Below, piece by piece: positions 33,486 through 40,958 of a stretch of 64,000 nt of DNA. Position numbers and translations under genes: made by a program. Below the pieces are notes generated by a model. It ran no database searches, was not told where the DNA came from, and saw only the letters and a program-made list of their open reading frames with translations. The stretch lies in NCBI RefSeq assembly GCF_000422325.1, contig NZ_AULO01000010.1, positions 186,001-250,000 of the forward strand. The letters run 5' to 3'. Within the stretch, counting starts at the first letter, position 1. The number at the start of each line of letters is the position of its first letter. The stretch comes from Marinospirillum minutulum DSM 6287 (GTDB lineage Bacteria > Pseudomonadota > Gammaproteobacteria > Pseudomonadales > Halomonadaceae).

Positions 33486-33791
33486 TTAGTCGGCTTTTTT
33501 CTCAGCACGCTTAGCGCGTGACGCTTTAGGATCAGCTATCAAAGGGCGATAAATTTCTACTCTATCGCCTTGTTTTACTTCTTGCTCTGCTGGTTTAGCT
33601 ACCAGCTTACCAAAAACTCCCAAGCGGGCAGAGGCAATATCTAAGTCAGGAAAATAATTTTCCATACCTGAATTTAAAGCTGCATCATACACGTTTGTAC
33701 CTTCAGCCACTTTAACACTTAAAATCTTTTGCTTAGCTGGCAAAGCAAAAGCCACTTCAATTTCTAACTGTTTACCCTGTTCACTAGCCAT
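33486..33791 (-). CDS. rnfH: RnfH family protein (ubiquitin-like fold)
   Basis: Small beta-grasp protein of the RnfH/RatB (UPF0125) family; its cellular role is not firmly known. From the ATG at 33791 it is 101 aa: MASEQGKQLEIEVAFALP, a central LGVFGKLVAKPAEQEVKQGDRVEIYRPL signature in two parts, and a basic tail. This start overlaps the ratA stop by eight bases and has GGAA upstream. The frame is open 14 codons further, inside ratA. The ratA-rnfH pair is conserved beside smpB. Confidence 0.9.
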   Translation of the reverse strand: MASEQGKQLEIEVAFALPAKQKILSVKVAEGTNVYDAALNSGMENYFPDLDIASARLGVFGKLVAKPAEQEVKQGDRVEIYRPLIADPKASRAKRAEKKAD

Positions 33792-34227
33792 GCTTTCCGT
33801 AGACCTCATCCGCTCGCTTAACAAAAGCTTCAACTTGACTGGCTGCCATTTGGCTAAACAAAGGCGTTAAAGCGGCAGAAACTAATCGACCACCAGCAAT
33901 TTCAAACTCAATATCAAAGTGAACTTTGCAAGCGTTTTCATTCAAAGGTTGGAAATACCAGCTACCTTCAAGTTTTTTAAAAGGACCATCGAGTAGTTTC
34001 AGCTCTATACGTTCTGGCTCAAATAATGCATTACGTGTTGTGAAACTATACTTCATACCCGCTTTAGAAAGCTCTAACTCACCTATTAAATAATCGTCTT
34101 CTCGGTGAATCAAACGTGCATTACTGCAACCGGGAAGGAATTTAGGGTAAGATTCACAATCATTAACCAGCTCAAACATTTCTTTCGCAGAATGCATGAC
34201 TAAAGCGGAGCGACTGATACGGCTCAT
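33784..34227 (-). CDS. ratA: RatA/Coq10-type START-domain protein
   Basis: A 147-aa SRPBCC/START-domain protein related to mitochondrial Coq10, which binds ubiquinone, and to E. coli RatA, reported to inhibit ribosome association. The family start ALVMHSAKEMFELVNDCESYPKFLPGC and the C-terminal PLFSQMAASQVEAFVKRADEVYG are clear. Sequence alone does not choose between the quinone and ribosome roles. Overlaps rnfH by eight bases; divergent from smpB. Confidence 0.92.
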   Translation of the reverse strand: MSRISRSALVMHSAKEMFELVNDCESYPKFLPGCSNARLIHREDDYLIGELELSKAGMKYSFTTRNALFEPERIELKLLDGPFKKLEGSWYFQPLNENACKVHFDIEFEIAGGRLVSAALTPLFSQMAASQVEAFVKRADEVYGKHG

Positions 34228-34337
34228 AATTCACTCCAATTTCTTATCAGTATGGACTGAATTCTAACATGACAGCCAATGACTGCACCTTACCAAAAAT
34301 CTTTTTATAGTTATAAAACATCAAGAGCTAACAGATA

Positions 34338-34820
34338 ATGGCTAAAAAACCTAAAAAAAAGCTTAGTAGCAACACTATAGCGGTAAACCGCCGCGCTAGG
34401 CATGAATACCACATACAAGAAACTTTTGAAGCTGGCTTGGTTTTAGCTGGCTGGGAAGTTAAAAGCCTTAGAGCTGGAAAGTGCCAGCTAACAGATACCT
34501 ATATTCTCATTAAGGAACAAGAAGCTTGGCTATTAGGCTCGCACATTACGCCACTACTTAGCGCCTCTACGCATGTAGTTGCCGACCCAACACGAACACG
34601 CAAACTTTTATTACACCGAAAAGAAATTGCACGCCTACTGGGGCAAATTAATCAAAAGGGCTTTACCTGCGTACCCTTATCACTTTATTGGAAAGGCAAT
34701 AAAGTTAAATGTGAAATTGCTTTAGTTAAAGGCAAGCAAACACATGACAAACGTGCTACGGACAAAGACCGTGATTGGGAAAGGCAGAAAGGCCGTATTA
34801 TGCGAGAAAGAAACAAATAA
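34338..34820 (+). CDS. smpB: SsrA-binding protein SmpB
   Basis: Delivers tmRNA to stalled ribosomes in trans-translation. The 160-aa OB-fold protein shows [34 protein letters not shown], the [23 protein letters not shown] core, and the basic tail ending RIMRERNK that enters the mRNA channel. Its partner RNA gene ssrA follows 74 bases downstream on the same strand. Confidence 0.98.
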   Translation: MAKKPKKKLSSNTIAVNRRARHEYHIQETFEAGLVLAGWEVKSLRAGKCQLTDTYILIKEQEAWLLGSHITPLLSASTHVVADPTRTRKLLLHRKEIARLLGQINQKGFTCVPLSLYWKGNKVKCEIALVKGKQTHDKRATDKDRDWERQKGRIMRERNK

Positions 34821-34848
34821 AGTTAATTAACGGAACTTTTTCTTTTGC

Positions 34849-34879
34849 TTGTGGTTTAACTAGTTGACTGTGGTAGAAT
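34849..34879 (+). promoter_or_regulatory. Probable extended -10 promoter of ssrA
   Basis: TGGTAGAAT at 34871-34879 is an extended -10 element (TGnTAnnnT). A poor -35, TTGTGG at 34849-34854, lies 19 bases upstream. The predicted start is a few bases before the mature tmRNA 5' end at 34895. Confidence 0.5.
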
Positions 34880-34894
34880 ACAAGATCACTTAAA

Positions 34895-35256
34895 GGGGAC
34901 GTCCTGGCTTCGACGCCGGTAGCAAAACCTAAGGTGCATGCCGAGAGGGAAGTGACTCTCGTAAATAAATTACTTCAAACATTATAGTCGCAAACGACGA
35001 CAATTACGCTCTAGCCGCTTAAGGCTACTCATGAAGCCATGTTGCCTATCGCCGGTGAATTGAGATTATGAGCGCAGCCAGATAGGATCGCAGCAATGAT
35101 AGCCTTCGTCGGCGCTGCTAAAACTAAATCGAAGGATCGCTGAAGGGTATCCTGTTCGTCGGAGACCTAACAGTTAAAACAAATGACGAAACTAAGCATG
35201 TAGATCCAAGGGCAGAGTGCCGACGGACGCGGGTTCAACTCCCGCCGTCTCCACCA
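34895..35256 (+). ncRNA. ssrA: tmRNA
   Basis: 362-nt transfer-messenger RNA. The 5' end GGGGACG pairs with CGTCTCC at the 3' end before ACCA to form the acceptor stem, and the T-arm GGGTTCAACTCCC is present. Conserved GGTGCATGCCGAG follows the tRNA-like 5' part. The tag frame starts in GTCGCAAACGACGAC and encodes ANDDNYALAA followed by TAA, the tag I know from Pseudomonas. The last 23 bases of the gene lie within the left attachment repeat of the downstream island, so integration rebuilt the 3' end exactly. Confidence 0.98.
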
Positions 35257-35258
35257 AA
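35234..35258 (+). repeat. Left attachment-site repeat (attL) within the tmRNA 3' end
   Basis: 25 bases identical to 42571-42595 in the same orientation. It spans the T-loop and acceptor 3' strand plus CCA of tmRNA. Identity stops at 35259 (T versus C in the right copy). It contains CGTCTC at 35246-35251. Confidence 0.92.
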
Positions 35259-35262
35259 TACG

Positions 35263-35293
35263 AAACCCCAACTGTTATCAGTTGGGGTTTTTT
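35263..35293 (+). terminator. Rho-independent terminator after tmRNA (supplied by the island)
   Basis: AAACCCCAACT and AGTTGGGGTTT form an 11-base perfect stem around GTTATC, followed by T. The original host terminator was probably displaced to 42601-42636, behind the right repeat. Confidence 0.9.
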
Positions 35294-35618
35294 ATTGCCT
35301 GAAACCCGCGCTACAGGCCCTGTATGGCAAGGGTTTACGGACTTCGCACCATTCTTAATCACGGACTTTTCAAGGAAAATATTCTCTAAATAGCCGGATA
35401 CTCTCTGCGTCTCTCCCCTCCCTGAATACCCAAAGTCCATGACTAGAGAATAGAGAACCCTTTAAAATCAGTGTCTTATTAGTGGACTAATCAAAAGGTT
35501 TGTAGGAGGATTGGATAAAGGAAGTAAAACGAACTGTTTATTTAAACAGTATTTATATTGAACTAAAACAGACCTTGATGTACTCTACCGACAGTCGTAA
35601 CAACAGAGAAGAATAGCT
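35294..35618. other. Left non-coding segment of the island
   Basis: About 325 bases without a credible gene. An open frame on the minus strand crosses into tmRNA and is an artefact. It holds a CGTCTC at 35408-35413, an 18-bp palindrome (35533-35550) and, by position, the promoter of the HTH-methyltransferase operon. Confidence 0.6.
35533..35550. promoter_or_regulatory. Palindromic candidate operator upstream of the HTH/methyltransferase operon
   Basis: ACTGTTTA, TT, TAAACAGT: a perfect 8+8 inverted repeat, 68 bases before the HTH start codon. TATATT at 35554-35559, just beyond it, could be a -10 box, which would put the palindrome over the promoter spacer. Autoregulation by the HTH protein is inference. 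Confidence 0.5.
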
Positions 35619-35813
35619 ATGGAGCAAGCATTAACTGTTAAACAAGTTGCTGAGCTTCTAAATGTTAACGAACGAACTATCTATAGGATGGCAGCATCTG
35701 GAAAAATCCCAGGATTTAAAGTTGCTGACAGCTGGAGATTTCTTCCTAAAGATATCCAAAACTGGATTGAAGACCAAAAAGCTCAAAGCGCAACCAGGGT
35801 AGATAGCCAATGA
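35619..35813 (+). CDS. Excisionase-family helix-turn-helix protein
   Basis: A 64-aa winged-helix DNA-binding protein of the Xis/MerR-like 'excisionase family': LTVKQVAELLNVNERTIYRMAASGKIPGFKV in two motif halves, then SWRFLPKDIQNWIE. Such proteins serve either as recombination directionality factors or as small regulators. Its stop overlaps the methyltransferase start (ATGA), so the two are translationally coupled; with the upstream palindrome this suggests it controls the R-M operon like a C protein. An excisionase role for the island is the alternative. Confidence 0.8.
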   Translation: MEQALTVKQVAELLNVNERTIYRMAASGKIPGFKVADSWRFLPKDIQNWIEDQKAQSATRVDSQ

Positions 35814-38638
35814 ATCATTTAGAAGTGTTAAGCAACGCTTATCCAACATCTTTAACGGATGAATTTAGAAAAAGAGCTACGGGCTGTTATTACTCTCATA
35901 AATCAATTGCTGTTCAAATGTTCACCCCCCTGCTGCTGGAAGCTGAATTCGTTAATTCATCCAAGTTAAAGATATTTGACCCATTTGCAGGAGATGGACG
36001 CTTAGTAATTTGGCTAATTGAACTCTGCATTGCCCATAACATGCCTAAAGAGTGGGATGTGTACCTATTTGATATCAACCCGTCAGGTCTGCAGGAAGCA
36101 GAAGACAGCCTCGAAAAACTAAAGGATAAAGGGGCTGTGATTAACTACACGATAAAATCAGGGGACGCATTTAAAGTTGCTGAATTCTATAAAGAGAAAG
36201 CCGATATTGTGGTGACCAACCCTCCTTGGGAGCTACTAAAACCTGATGCGAGAGAACTAAAACAGTTAGATGAGGAGGCAAAGAAAGATTACATTTCATC
36301 AATGAGAGGCTATGACAGATTTTTATCTGACAACTATCCAGTTTCACAACCAAAAAGTAAATTTGCTGGGTGGGGCACCAATCTATCTAGAGTGGGCGCT
36401 GAACTAAGCCATCGCCTTTTAAAGGAAAATGGCTATTGCTGTATTGTTTTACCAGCATCATTTTTTGCAGATGATCAATCTGAATTAATCCGTAAAGAAA
36501 TAATTTCGAGTTCAAAACTGATTGATTTAGCTTACTATCCAGCAGAAGCTAAGCTATTCGACAAAGCAGATGTTTCATCTTCCTCTTTGACATATAAGAA
36601 GTGCCATAAGCTTGAGAAGAAAACAAAGTTAACTATTTTCAACAAGTTCCTAGAAATTAAATCATCTGGAGAAATAATTCTTGAAGAAGATGATAGCGAC
36701 GGCTTTATGATACCGATAACACTAGGATCAGAAGCACTAAAAGTATTTCACAAACTCAAGAAAGGAACTCCAGCATGGCGGGAGATAGAAAAAGATAAGT
36801 TAGAACTTTGGGCAGGAAGAGAAATTGACGAAACAGGGAGTAAAAAGTGGCTATCTAGTGATGAGGCAGGACTTCAGTTCATCAAAGGACGGATGGTGAA
36901 TAGATTTGAATTAGACAACCAAGAAATCCTTTACGCAAACAAACCTAACTACTCACCTCCAGAGAGCACGTCTTATAACAGAATTGCGTGGAGAGATGTT
37001 TCTAGGCCAAGTCAGAAAAGGCGAGTTATTGCAACAATAATCCCTAAAGATACTATCGCTGGAAATTCTCTAGGCGTTACGTTTTATAGAAATGGAGACG
37101 AAAAAAGCCTGTTATCACTGCTAGGAATAGTGAGTTCTTTGTGTTTTGAATTTCAGTTACGTTTCCACTTAGCTACTGGGCATGTATCGCTATCAGCCAT
37201 AAGAAAAGTTCACATTCCTCCTCAAGGGGTTGTATCTGAACTGACAGAACTTGCAAAAATTTGTGAAGATAGAATCAAAGGTGATATTGCCTCAGATGCA
37301 AAAATAGAAGCAGTAGTAGCACGCCAAGTTTATGGTCTTACTAAAAATGAATTTGAACTTGTTATTGATTCATTTGAAAAGGTAACTAAAGAGGAAAAGG
37401 ATTTAATTTTATCCGAATTTGAACAGCTAATTATGAATAAAAAAACAAGTCATCATTTAATCCCGAATCACTTAAGTTCGAAATTAAGTGAGCTCGATAT
37501 GAGAATAGTACATTCTGTTCCTCCAGGAGGTAATTGGAAGAATATTCCAGAAGATATCCCCTCAAAAAGAATCGCACAAATACGCGAAAGTTATGCTCAG
37601 GGAAAAGGTAGCCGATCAACATATTACGGCAGATTAAGGGCAGATATGCCTTCATATACAATCAATACATATTTCAATAGACCTGGGAATGGTTGTCATA
37701 TTCACTTCTCACAAGATCGAGTTATTTCTCAAAGAGAGGCTGCGAGGCTGCAATCCTTCCCTGATAACTTCGAGTTCTCTGGACCTCAAACAATAGTAAA
37801 CACTCAAATAGGAAATGCAGTACCTCCGCTTTTGTCATTTCAAATCGCACAAGAAATAACGAAAAGTATTGGAAAGACAGGTGTTTTTATTGACTTATTC
37901 TCAGGAGCTGGAGGAATGGGATTAGGCTTTAAGTGGGCAGGTTGGAAACCTTTGTTGGCTAATGACATTGAATCTCGATTTCTGGAAACTTACGCCAAAA
38001 ATGTTCACGAAAACATAATGTGTGGAAGTATTTCAGATGATGAATTTTTCAAAAACTTAGTTGATGAGTGTAAAAGACTTAGATCTATGCATTCATCAAC
38101 CCCGTTTTGGATATTAGGCGGCCCTCCATGTCAAGGGTTCTCAACTGCTGGCAACAAGCGATCGATGGATGATGAGCGGAATTCACTATTTGTCCATTAC
38201 AAAGAACTTCTTGAAGAGGTTGCACCTGATGGTTTCGTTTTTGAAAACGTAGCTGGCTTATTGAGCATGGAGAAAGGGGCAGTTTTTGAAAGAGTAAAAT
38301 CTGAGTTTAGTAGTGTTATGAAAAACTTAACAGGGTGGGTTTTAAATAGTGAGAATTATGCAATACCGCAACGAAGAAAGAGGGTGATACTTGTTGGTTC
38401 AAAAGAACATGATTTTCGCATCCAACCACCTGAGCCAAAAACTAGCAATAACAAAAAAGACCTTTTTTCAGACTTAAAAAGCTGGGTAACAGTAGAAGAT
38501 GCTATTTCAGATCTCCCTCCAATATCTCAAGCGGAGAATGGTTCCCATCTAAACTACACATCGCCCCCAACAGGTCACTATCAAAAATTAATGAGAGGAA
38601 AAATATCGCCTGAAACTTACCTTTCCTATTTTTCCTAG
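35810..38638 (+). CDS. Fused N6-adenine / circularly permuted C5-cytosine DNA methyltransferase (type IIS R-M)
   Basis: A 942-aa bifunctional modification enzyme. Residues 1 to about 540 are an N6-adenine methyltransferase of gamma type: FTPLLL, SAM motif DPFAGDGR (57-64), catalytic NPPW (137-140), then a target-recognition region. Residues from about 545 form a C5-cytosine methyltransferase with rotated motif order: PPGGNWKNIP, motif IX REAARLQSFPDNF (642-), motif X QIGNAVPP (666-673), and only then motif I DLFSGAGG (695-), motif IV GGPPCQGFS (Cys774), motif VI ENV (812-814) and motif VIII QRRKRVILVG (854-863). It ends right after the segment that normally precedes motif IX. Enzymes of the Alw26I/Eco31I/Esp3I group methylate A on one strand and C on the other, which fits this fusion. 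ATGA-coupled to the HTH gene. Confidence 0.93.
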   Translation: MNHLEVLSNAYPTSLTDEFRKRATGCYYSHKSIAVQMFTPLLLEAEFVNSSKLKIFDPFAGDGRLVIWLIELCIAHNMPKEWDVYLFDINPSGLQEAEDSLEKLKDKGAVINYTIKSGDAFKVAEFYKEKADIVVTNPPWELLKPDARELKQLDEEAKKDYISSMRGYDRFLSDNYPVSQPKSKFAGWGTNLSRVGAELSHRLLKENGYCCIVLPASFFADDQSELIRKEIISSSKLIDLAYYPAEAKLFDKADVSSSSLTYKKCHKLEKKTKLTIFNKFLEIKSSGEIILEEDDSDGFMIPITLGSEALKVFHKLKKGTPAWREIEKDKLELWAGREIDETGSKKWLSSDEAGLQFIKGRMVNRFELDNQEILYANKPNYSPPESTSYNRIAWRDVSRPSQKRRVIATIIPKDTIAGNSLGVTFYRNGDEKSLLSLLGIVSSLCFEFQLRFHLATGHVSLSAIRKVHIPPQGVVSELTELAKICEDRIKGDIASDAKIEAVVARQVYGLTKNEFELVIDSFEKVTKEEKDLILSEFEQLIMNKKTSHHLIPNHLSSKLSELDMRIVHSVPPGGNWKNIPEDIPSKRIAQIRESYAQGKGSRSTYYGRLRADMPSYTINTYFNRPGNGCHIHFSQDRVISQREAARLQSFPDNFEFSGPQTIVNTQIGNAVPPLLSFQIAQEITKSIGKTGVFIDLFSGAGGMGLGFKWAGWKPLLANDIESRFLETYAKNVHENIMCGSISDDEFFKNLVDECKRLRSMHSSTPFWILGGPPCQGFSTAGNKRSMDDERNSLFVHYKELLEEVAPDGFVFENVAGLLSMEKGAVFERVKSEFSSVMKNLTGWVLNSENYAIPQRRKRVILVGSKEHDFRIQPPEPKTSNNKKDLFSDLKSWVTVEDAISDLPPISQAENGSHLNYTSPPTGHYQKLMRGKISPETYLSYFS

Positions 38639-38654
38639 GATAAGCCACTGTTTT

Positions 38655-38695
38655 TTTTATGACGCTGAACTGTTTGTGGGTTTAGCGTCATAAAA
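38655..38695. terminator. Bidirectional terminator between methyltransferase and endonuclease genes
   Basis: TTTTATGACGCT and AGCGTCATAAAA are a perfect 12-base inverted repeat with a 17-base loop, placed in the gap between the two convergent genes. The stem base is A/T-rich, giving T on both exits. Confidence 0.75.
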
Positions 38696-38720
38696 CTTAT
38701 ATTCTTTAGCTTAAAAACAA

Positions 38721-40370
38721 TTAACTAACATCCTCAAACTCTTCCCTTACATACCGATCACTATCCCACATTGAGCTAATCGCATTCCCCACAACTAACA
38801 TTGCCGAACTCAATACTTTCTTAGCTTTTTCAAATGACTCTATTTCCTGTGAAGGAAAGGTTTGAGCCCACTCTCTAAGAGCATATTCAGATCTACCACC
38901 TTCCTGAGAAAAAATAATTTCTTTAATTTCATCATCTAATCTCTGAACTTCCGTATTTGAACAACTTAATATATTAATAGCCTCTTTAACTAACTCCGAC
39001 ACTGCTTCAGCTTCAACTTCAAATCCATGCCTGTTATTCTTCTCAATATAGGTTCTTAGCGCCTCAAAACCTATTCGGATACGCCGGGATTTCTGTTCAC
39101 TCGAGTATTTTGTCGTCCTAGGTTCTTCGAGCAGGCTGTCAAATATAGTGACAAATTTTTCAGATCTCAAATTTTCAAATTCAACTTTTCGATCGGCATA
39201 ATGAAGTTCAAGAAGGTACACAAGAAATGCATATTTTTCGCTCTCGAATATAGAGCAAAGTATTTTCATCGCATTTCTTTGATTATCTCTAAGCATCTTT
39301 GATAGCCTTAAAGCCTTTTCATCGCTATCCACACTTAGTTTGCGCTGATCCCACAATGGCTTAGCATACCAAGACGCAACCGAGATATCTTTATTTTCAC
39401 ACTCGATCAAATACAGAACGTCTTCCAGAGACATTCTATTATTTTTAGCAGAGTTTGCTGCCTTACTTAAAAGCTTAAACTCAGGGCGATGGCAAAAGCC
39501 AAGAGACAATGGACCAATATGATCCGCTGTTGGTGGGCCTTCCCCTCCATCTGCATTGGGTTCATTTCTTAGAAGAGTTTTAACCAATCCCATAAGGCGG
39601 TCAGCTGCTATCCAATCACCTTCAGACCAGAATTCAAAAACACGCCTGTCAGTAGTATAACTTCTCAAGTTCGCAGCATGCCTACCAGTGTCAGCCTTCC
39701 CCCTACAGCACCGGTTGAAAGAATGAAATCCATCGAATCTGTCCGGCGCGTTTGACATAACGCCAGGACTTAAAATCGATGGTTCATTAGGAATATAGTC
39801 ATTATCTAGCCAACTGAATATATCATCAATATTTCTTCCTAAATCAGGAATCAAAGCATCCTTAGTACTAAATATTTTTTTAAACGAAGAAAATAGATTT
39901 TCAGGGGATAAATCATATGCACGTTGAACCGCTTCGTGAATTGGCTCCATAGTGGATATTTCAAAGTCTTCACCAAGATACTTTTTAAATCTTTTTATTA
40001 GATTTGCCTGTGGATAAACATAGGCAATTCTCATTATCTCTCCGCACCTTTTACATGGCTTTTCACCAGTTGGATGAATTTTCTTAGCCGTTTTACTTAT
40101 CCATTGATCTTTTTTGGTATCAATTCCTAGGCTTTCTGCTTTTGCTCTCCACCAATCTCGTCTTTTATTATGTGTAAATTGGTATTGGCCACCTGATCGG
40201 TTAGACGGAGCCTCCCATTGAATTTTTCCATCATCCTTTACTGCATCAGGCATTCCATTGTATGTCGGATGAGTTACTATTGCCTTCATATATGCAACAA
40301 ATTCGCTTGCCCAGGACTGGCCCTTACTCCCATATTGGGAAGGGTCATCTATAATCTCATTCTTTTCCAT
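38721..40370 (-). CDS. Alw26I/Eco31I/Esp3I-family type IIS restriction endonuclease
   Basis: A roughly 549-aa HNH (beta-beta-alpha-Me) endonuclease. The catalytic stretch is ADHIGPLSLGFCHRP followed by AANSAKNNRM: Asp283-His284 counted from the ATG at 40370, then two Asn positions, as in Eco31I. Upstream are a CKRCG zinc-type motif, RRDWWRAKAESLG, and FHSFNRCCRGKADTGRH. Known members recognise (C/G)GTCTC or GTCTC and cut downstream; the exact specificity here cannot be read from sequence. A TTG at 40385 would add five residues; neither start has a good ribosome site. Convergent with the cognate methyltransferase. Its promoter lies in a 22-bp palindrome. Confidence 0.87.
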   Translation of the reverse strand: MEKNEIIDDPSQYGSKGQSWASEFVAYMKAIVTHPTYNGMPDAVKDDGKIQWEAPSNRSGGQYQFTHNKRRDWWRAKAESLGIDTKKDQWISKTAKKIHPTGEKPCKRCGEIMRIAYVYPQANLIKRFKKYLGEDFEISTMEPIHEAVQRAYDLSPENLFSSFKKIFSTKDALIPDLGRNIDDIFSWLDNDYIPNEPSILSPGVMSNAPDRFDGFHSFNRCCRGKADTGRHAANLRSYTTDRRVFEFWSEGDWIAADRLMGLVKTLLRNEPNADGGEGPPTADHIGPLSLGFCHRPEFKLLSKAANSAKNNRMSLEDVLYLIECENKDISVASWYAKPLWDQRKLSVDSDEKALRLSKMLRDNQRNAMKILCSIFESEKYAFLVYLLELHYADRKVEFENLRSEKFVTIFDSLLEEPRTTKYSSEQKSRRIRIGFEALRTYIEKNNRHGFEVEAEAVSELVKEAINILSCSNTEVQRLDDEIKEIIFSQEGGRSEYALREWAQTFPSQEIESFEKAKKVLSSAMLVVGNAISSMWDSDRYVREEFEDVS

Positions 40371-40390
40371 ACCAAAAACGCCCAAAAGTC

Positions 40391-40412
40391 GATATAATCA
40401 CATGATTATATC
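40391..40412 (-). promoter_or_regulatory. Palindromic promoter/operator of the restriction gene
   Basis: GATATAATCA, CA, TGATTATATC: a perfect 10+10 inverted repeat. Read on the minus strand, the first arm contains the extended -10 TGATATAAT (TATAAT at 40405-40410), with a weak -35 TTGTTC 16 bases upstream. Transcription would start inside the second arm, about 28 bases before the ATG. A repressor bound here would block the promoter. Confidence 0.6.
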
Positions 40413-40659
40413 AGTAGGCTTTTTCAGAACAATGCTTTATATAGATTTTTCCTTCGATCGCTCGGCGAGTTACCAATCCACTTAACATTCGACCACCAGC
40501 CCAAACCCACCTAACTAGCTGGGCGGGTACTTCACTATGAGCCTGTCGATTAACCTTCCTGCGTAACGTCGAACACTGAAACGCGCCGGAGCCTAAGTTG
40601 TAAGTGAACGATACAAGCGCATCAAAGTAAGCGTTCATTCTAGGGCGTTCTTGACTCAT
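40411..40659 (-). pseudogene. Phage-type lysozyme (GH24) C-terminal fragment
   Basis: 82 codons resembling the C-terminal half of T4/P21-type endolysins: YFDALVSFTYNLGSGAF, STLRRKVN, then VRWVWAGGRMLSGLVTRRAI. The N-terminal part with the catalytic Glu is absent and no ribosome site or upstream homology is seen. The last codons run into the palindromic promoter of the restriction gene. Most simply a prophage remnant; it can have no lysozyme activity. Confidence 0.75.
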
Positions 40660-40670
40660 ACCTAAATAAG

Positions 40671-40946
40671 CTATTTAACTTCTTTAAGTGGTGTCAGAAG
40701 CTCTGGGGAGACTTTGTATTGTTTACGCCCATCTTCATCTTGGCCTAACACTATCACGCTTTTTCGATTGATTTTGGTTACTAAACCTACCTTAATCCCA
40801 TCGCGGGCTTCAAAGGTTGCTTTCATGCCTACATGCAGCCTAACTAAAGCCTGAAGGGTCTCTTTTTCACGTAATTCATCAATACGGCGGCAAATTAGAT
40901 GGTTCAGTTCAAGTAACTGATCCAGTGTAAAACCTTCAAAATTCAT
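40671..40946 (-). CDS. Small uncharacterised protein downstream of the IS66 transposase
   Basis: 91 aa, function not recognised. The N-terminal half is helical (FTLDQLLELNHLICRRIDELREKE); the second half looks like a small SH3/KOW-type barrel (VGMKATFEARDGIKVGLVTK, INRKSVIVLGQDEDGRKQYK, VSPELLTPL). It starts 12 bases after the IS66 fragment on the same strand, so it may be an accessory reading frame of that element or a remnant of the phage. A nucleic-acid-binding role would fit the fold but is a guess. Confidence 0.55.
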   Translation of the reverse strand: MNFEGFTLDQLLELNHLICRRIDELREKETLQALVRLHVGMKATFEARDGIKVGLVTKINRKSVIVLGQDEDGRKQYKVSPELLTPLKEVK

Positions 40947-40958
40947 GGTGTTTATTCT

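Noticed and set aside
35192-35440. 82-codon open frame on the minus strand over the tmRNA 3' end
   Set aside because: It reads through the tmRNA T-arm and acceptor in reverse (ETAGVEPAS-type artefact) and ends in island non-coding DNA; not a gene.
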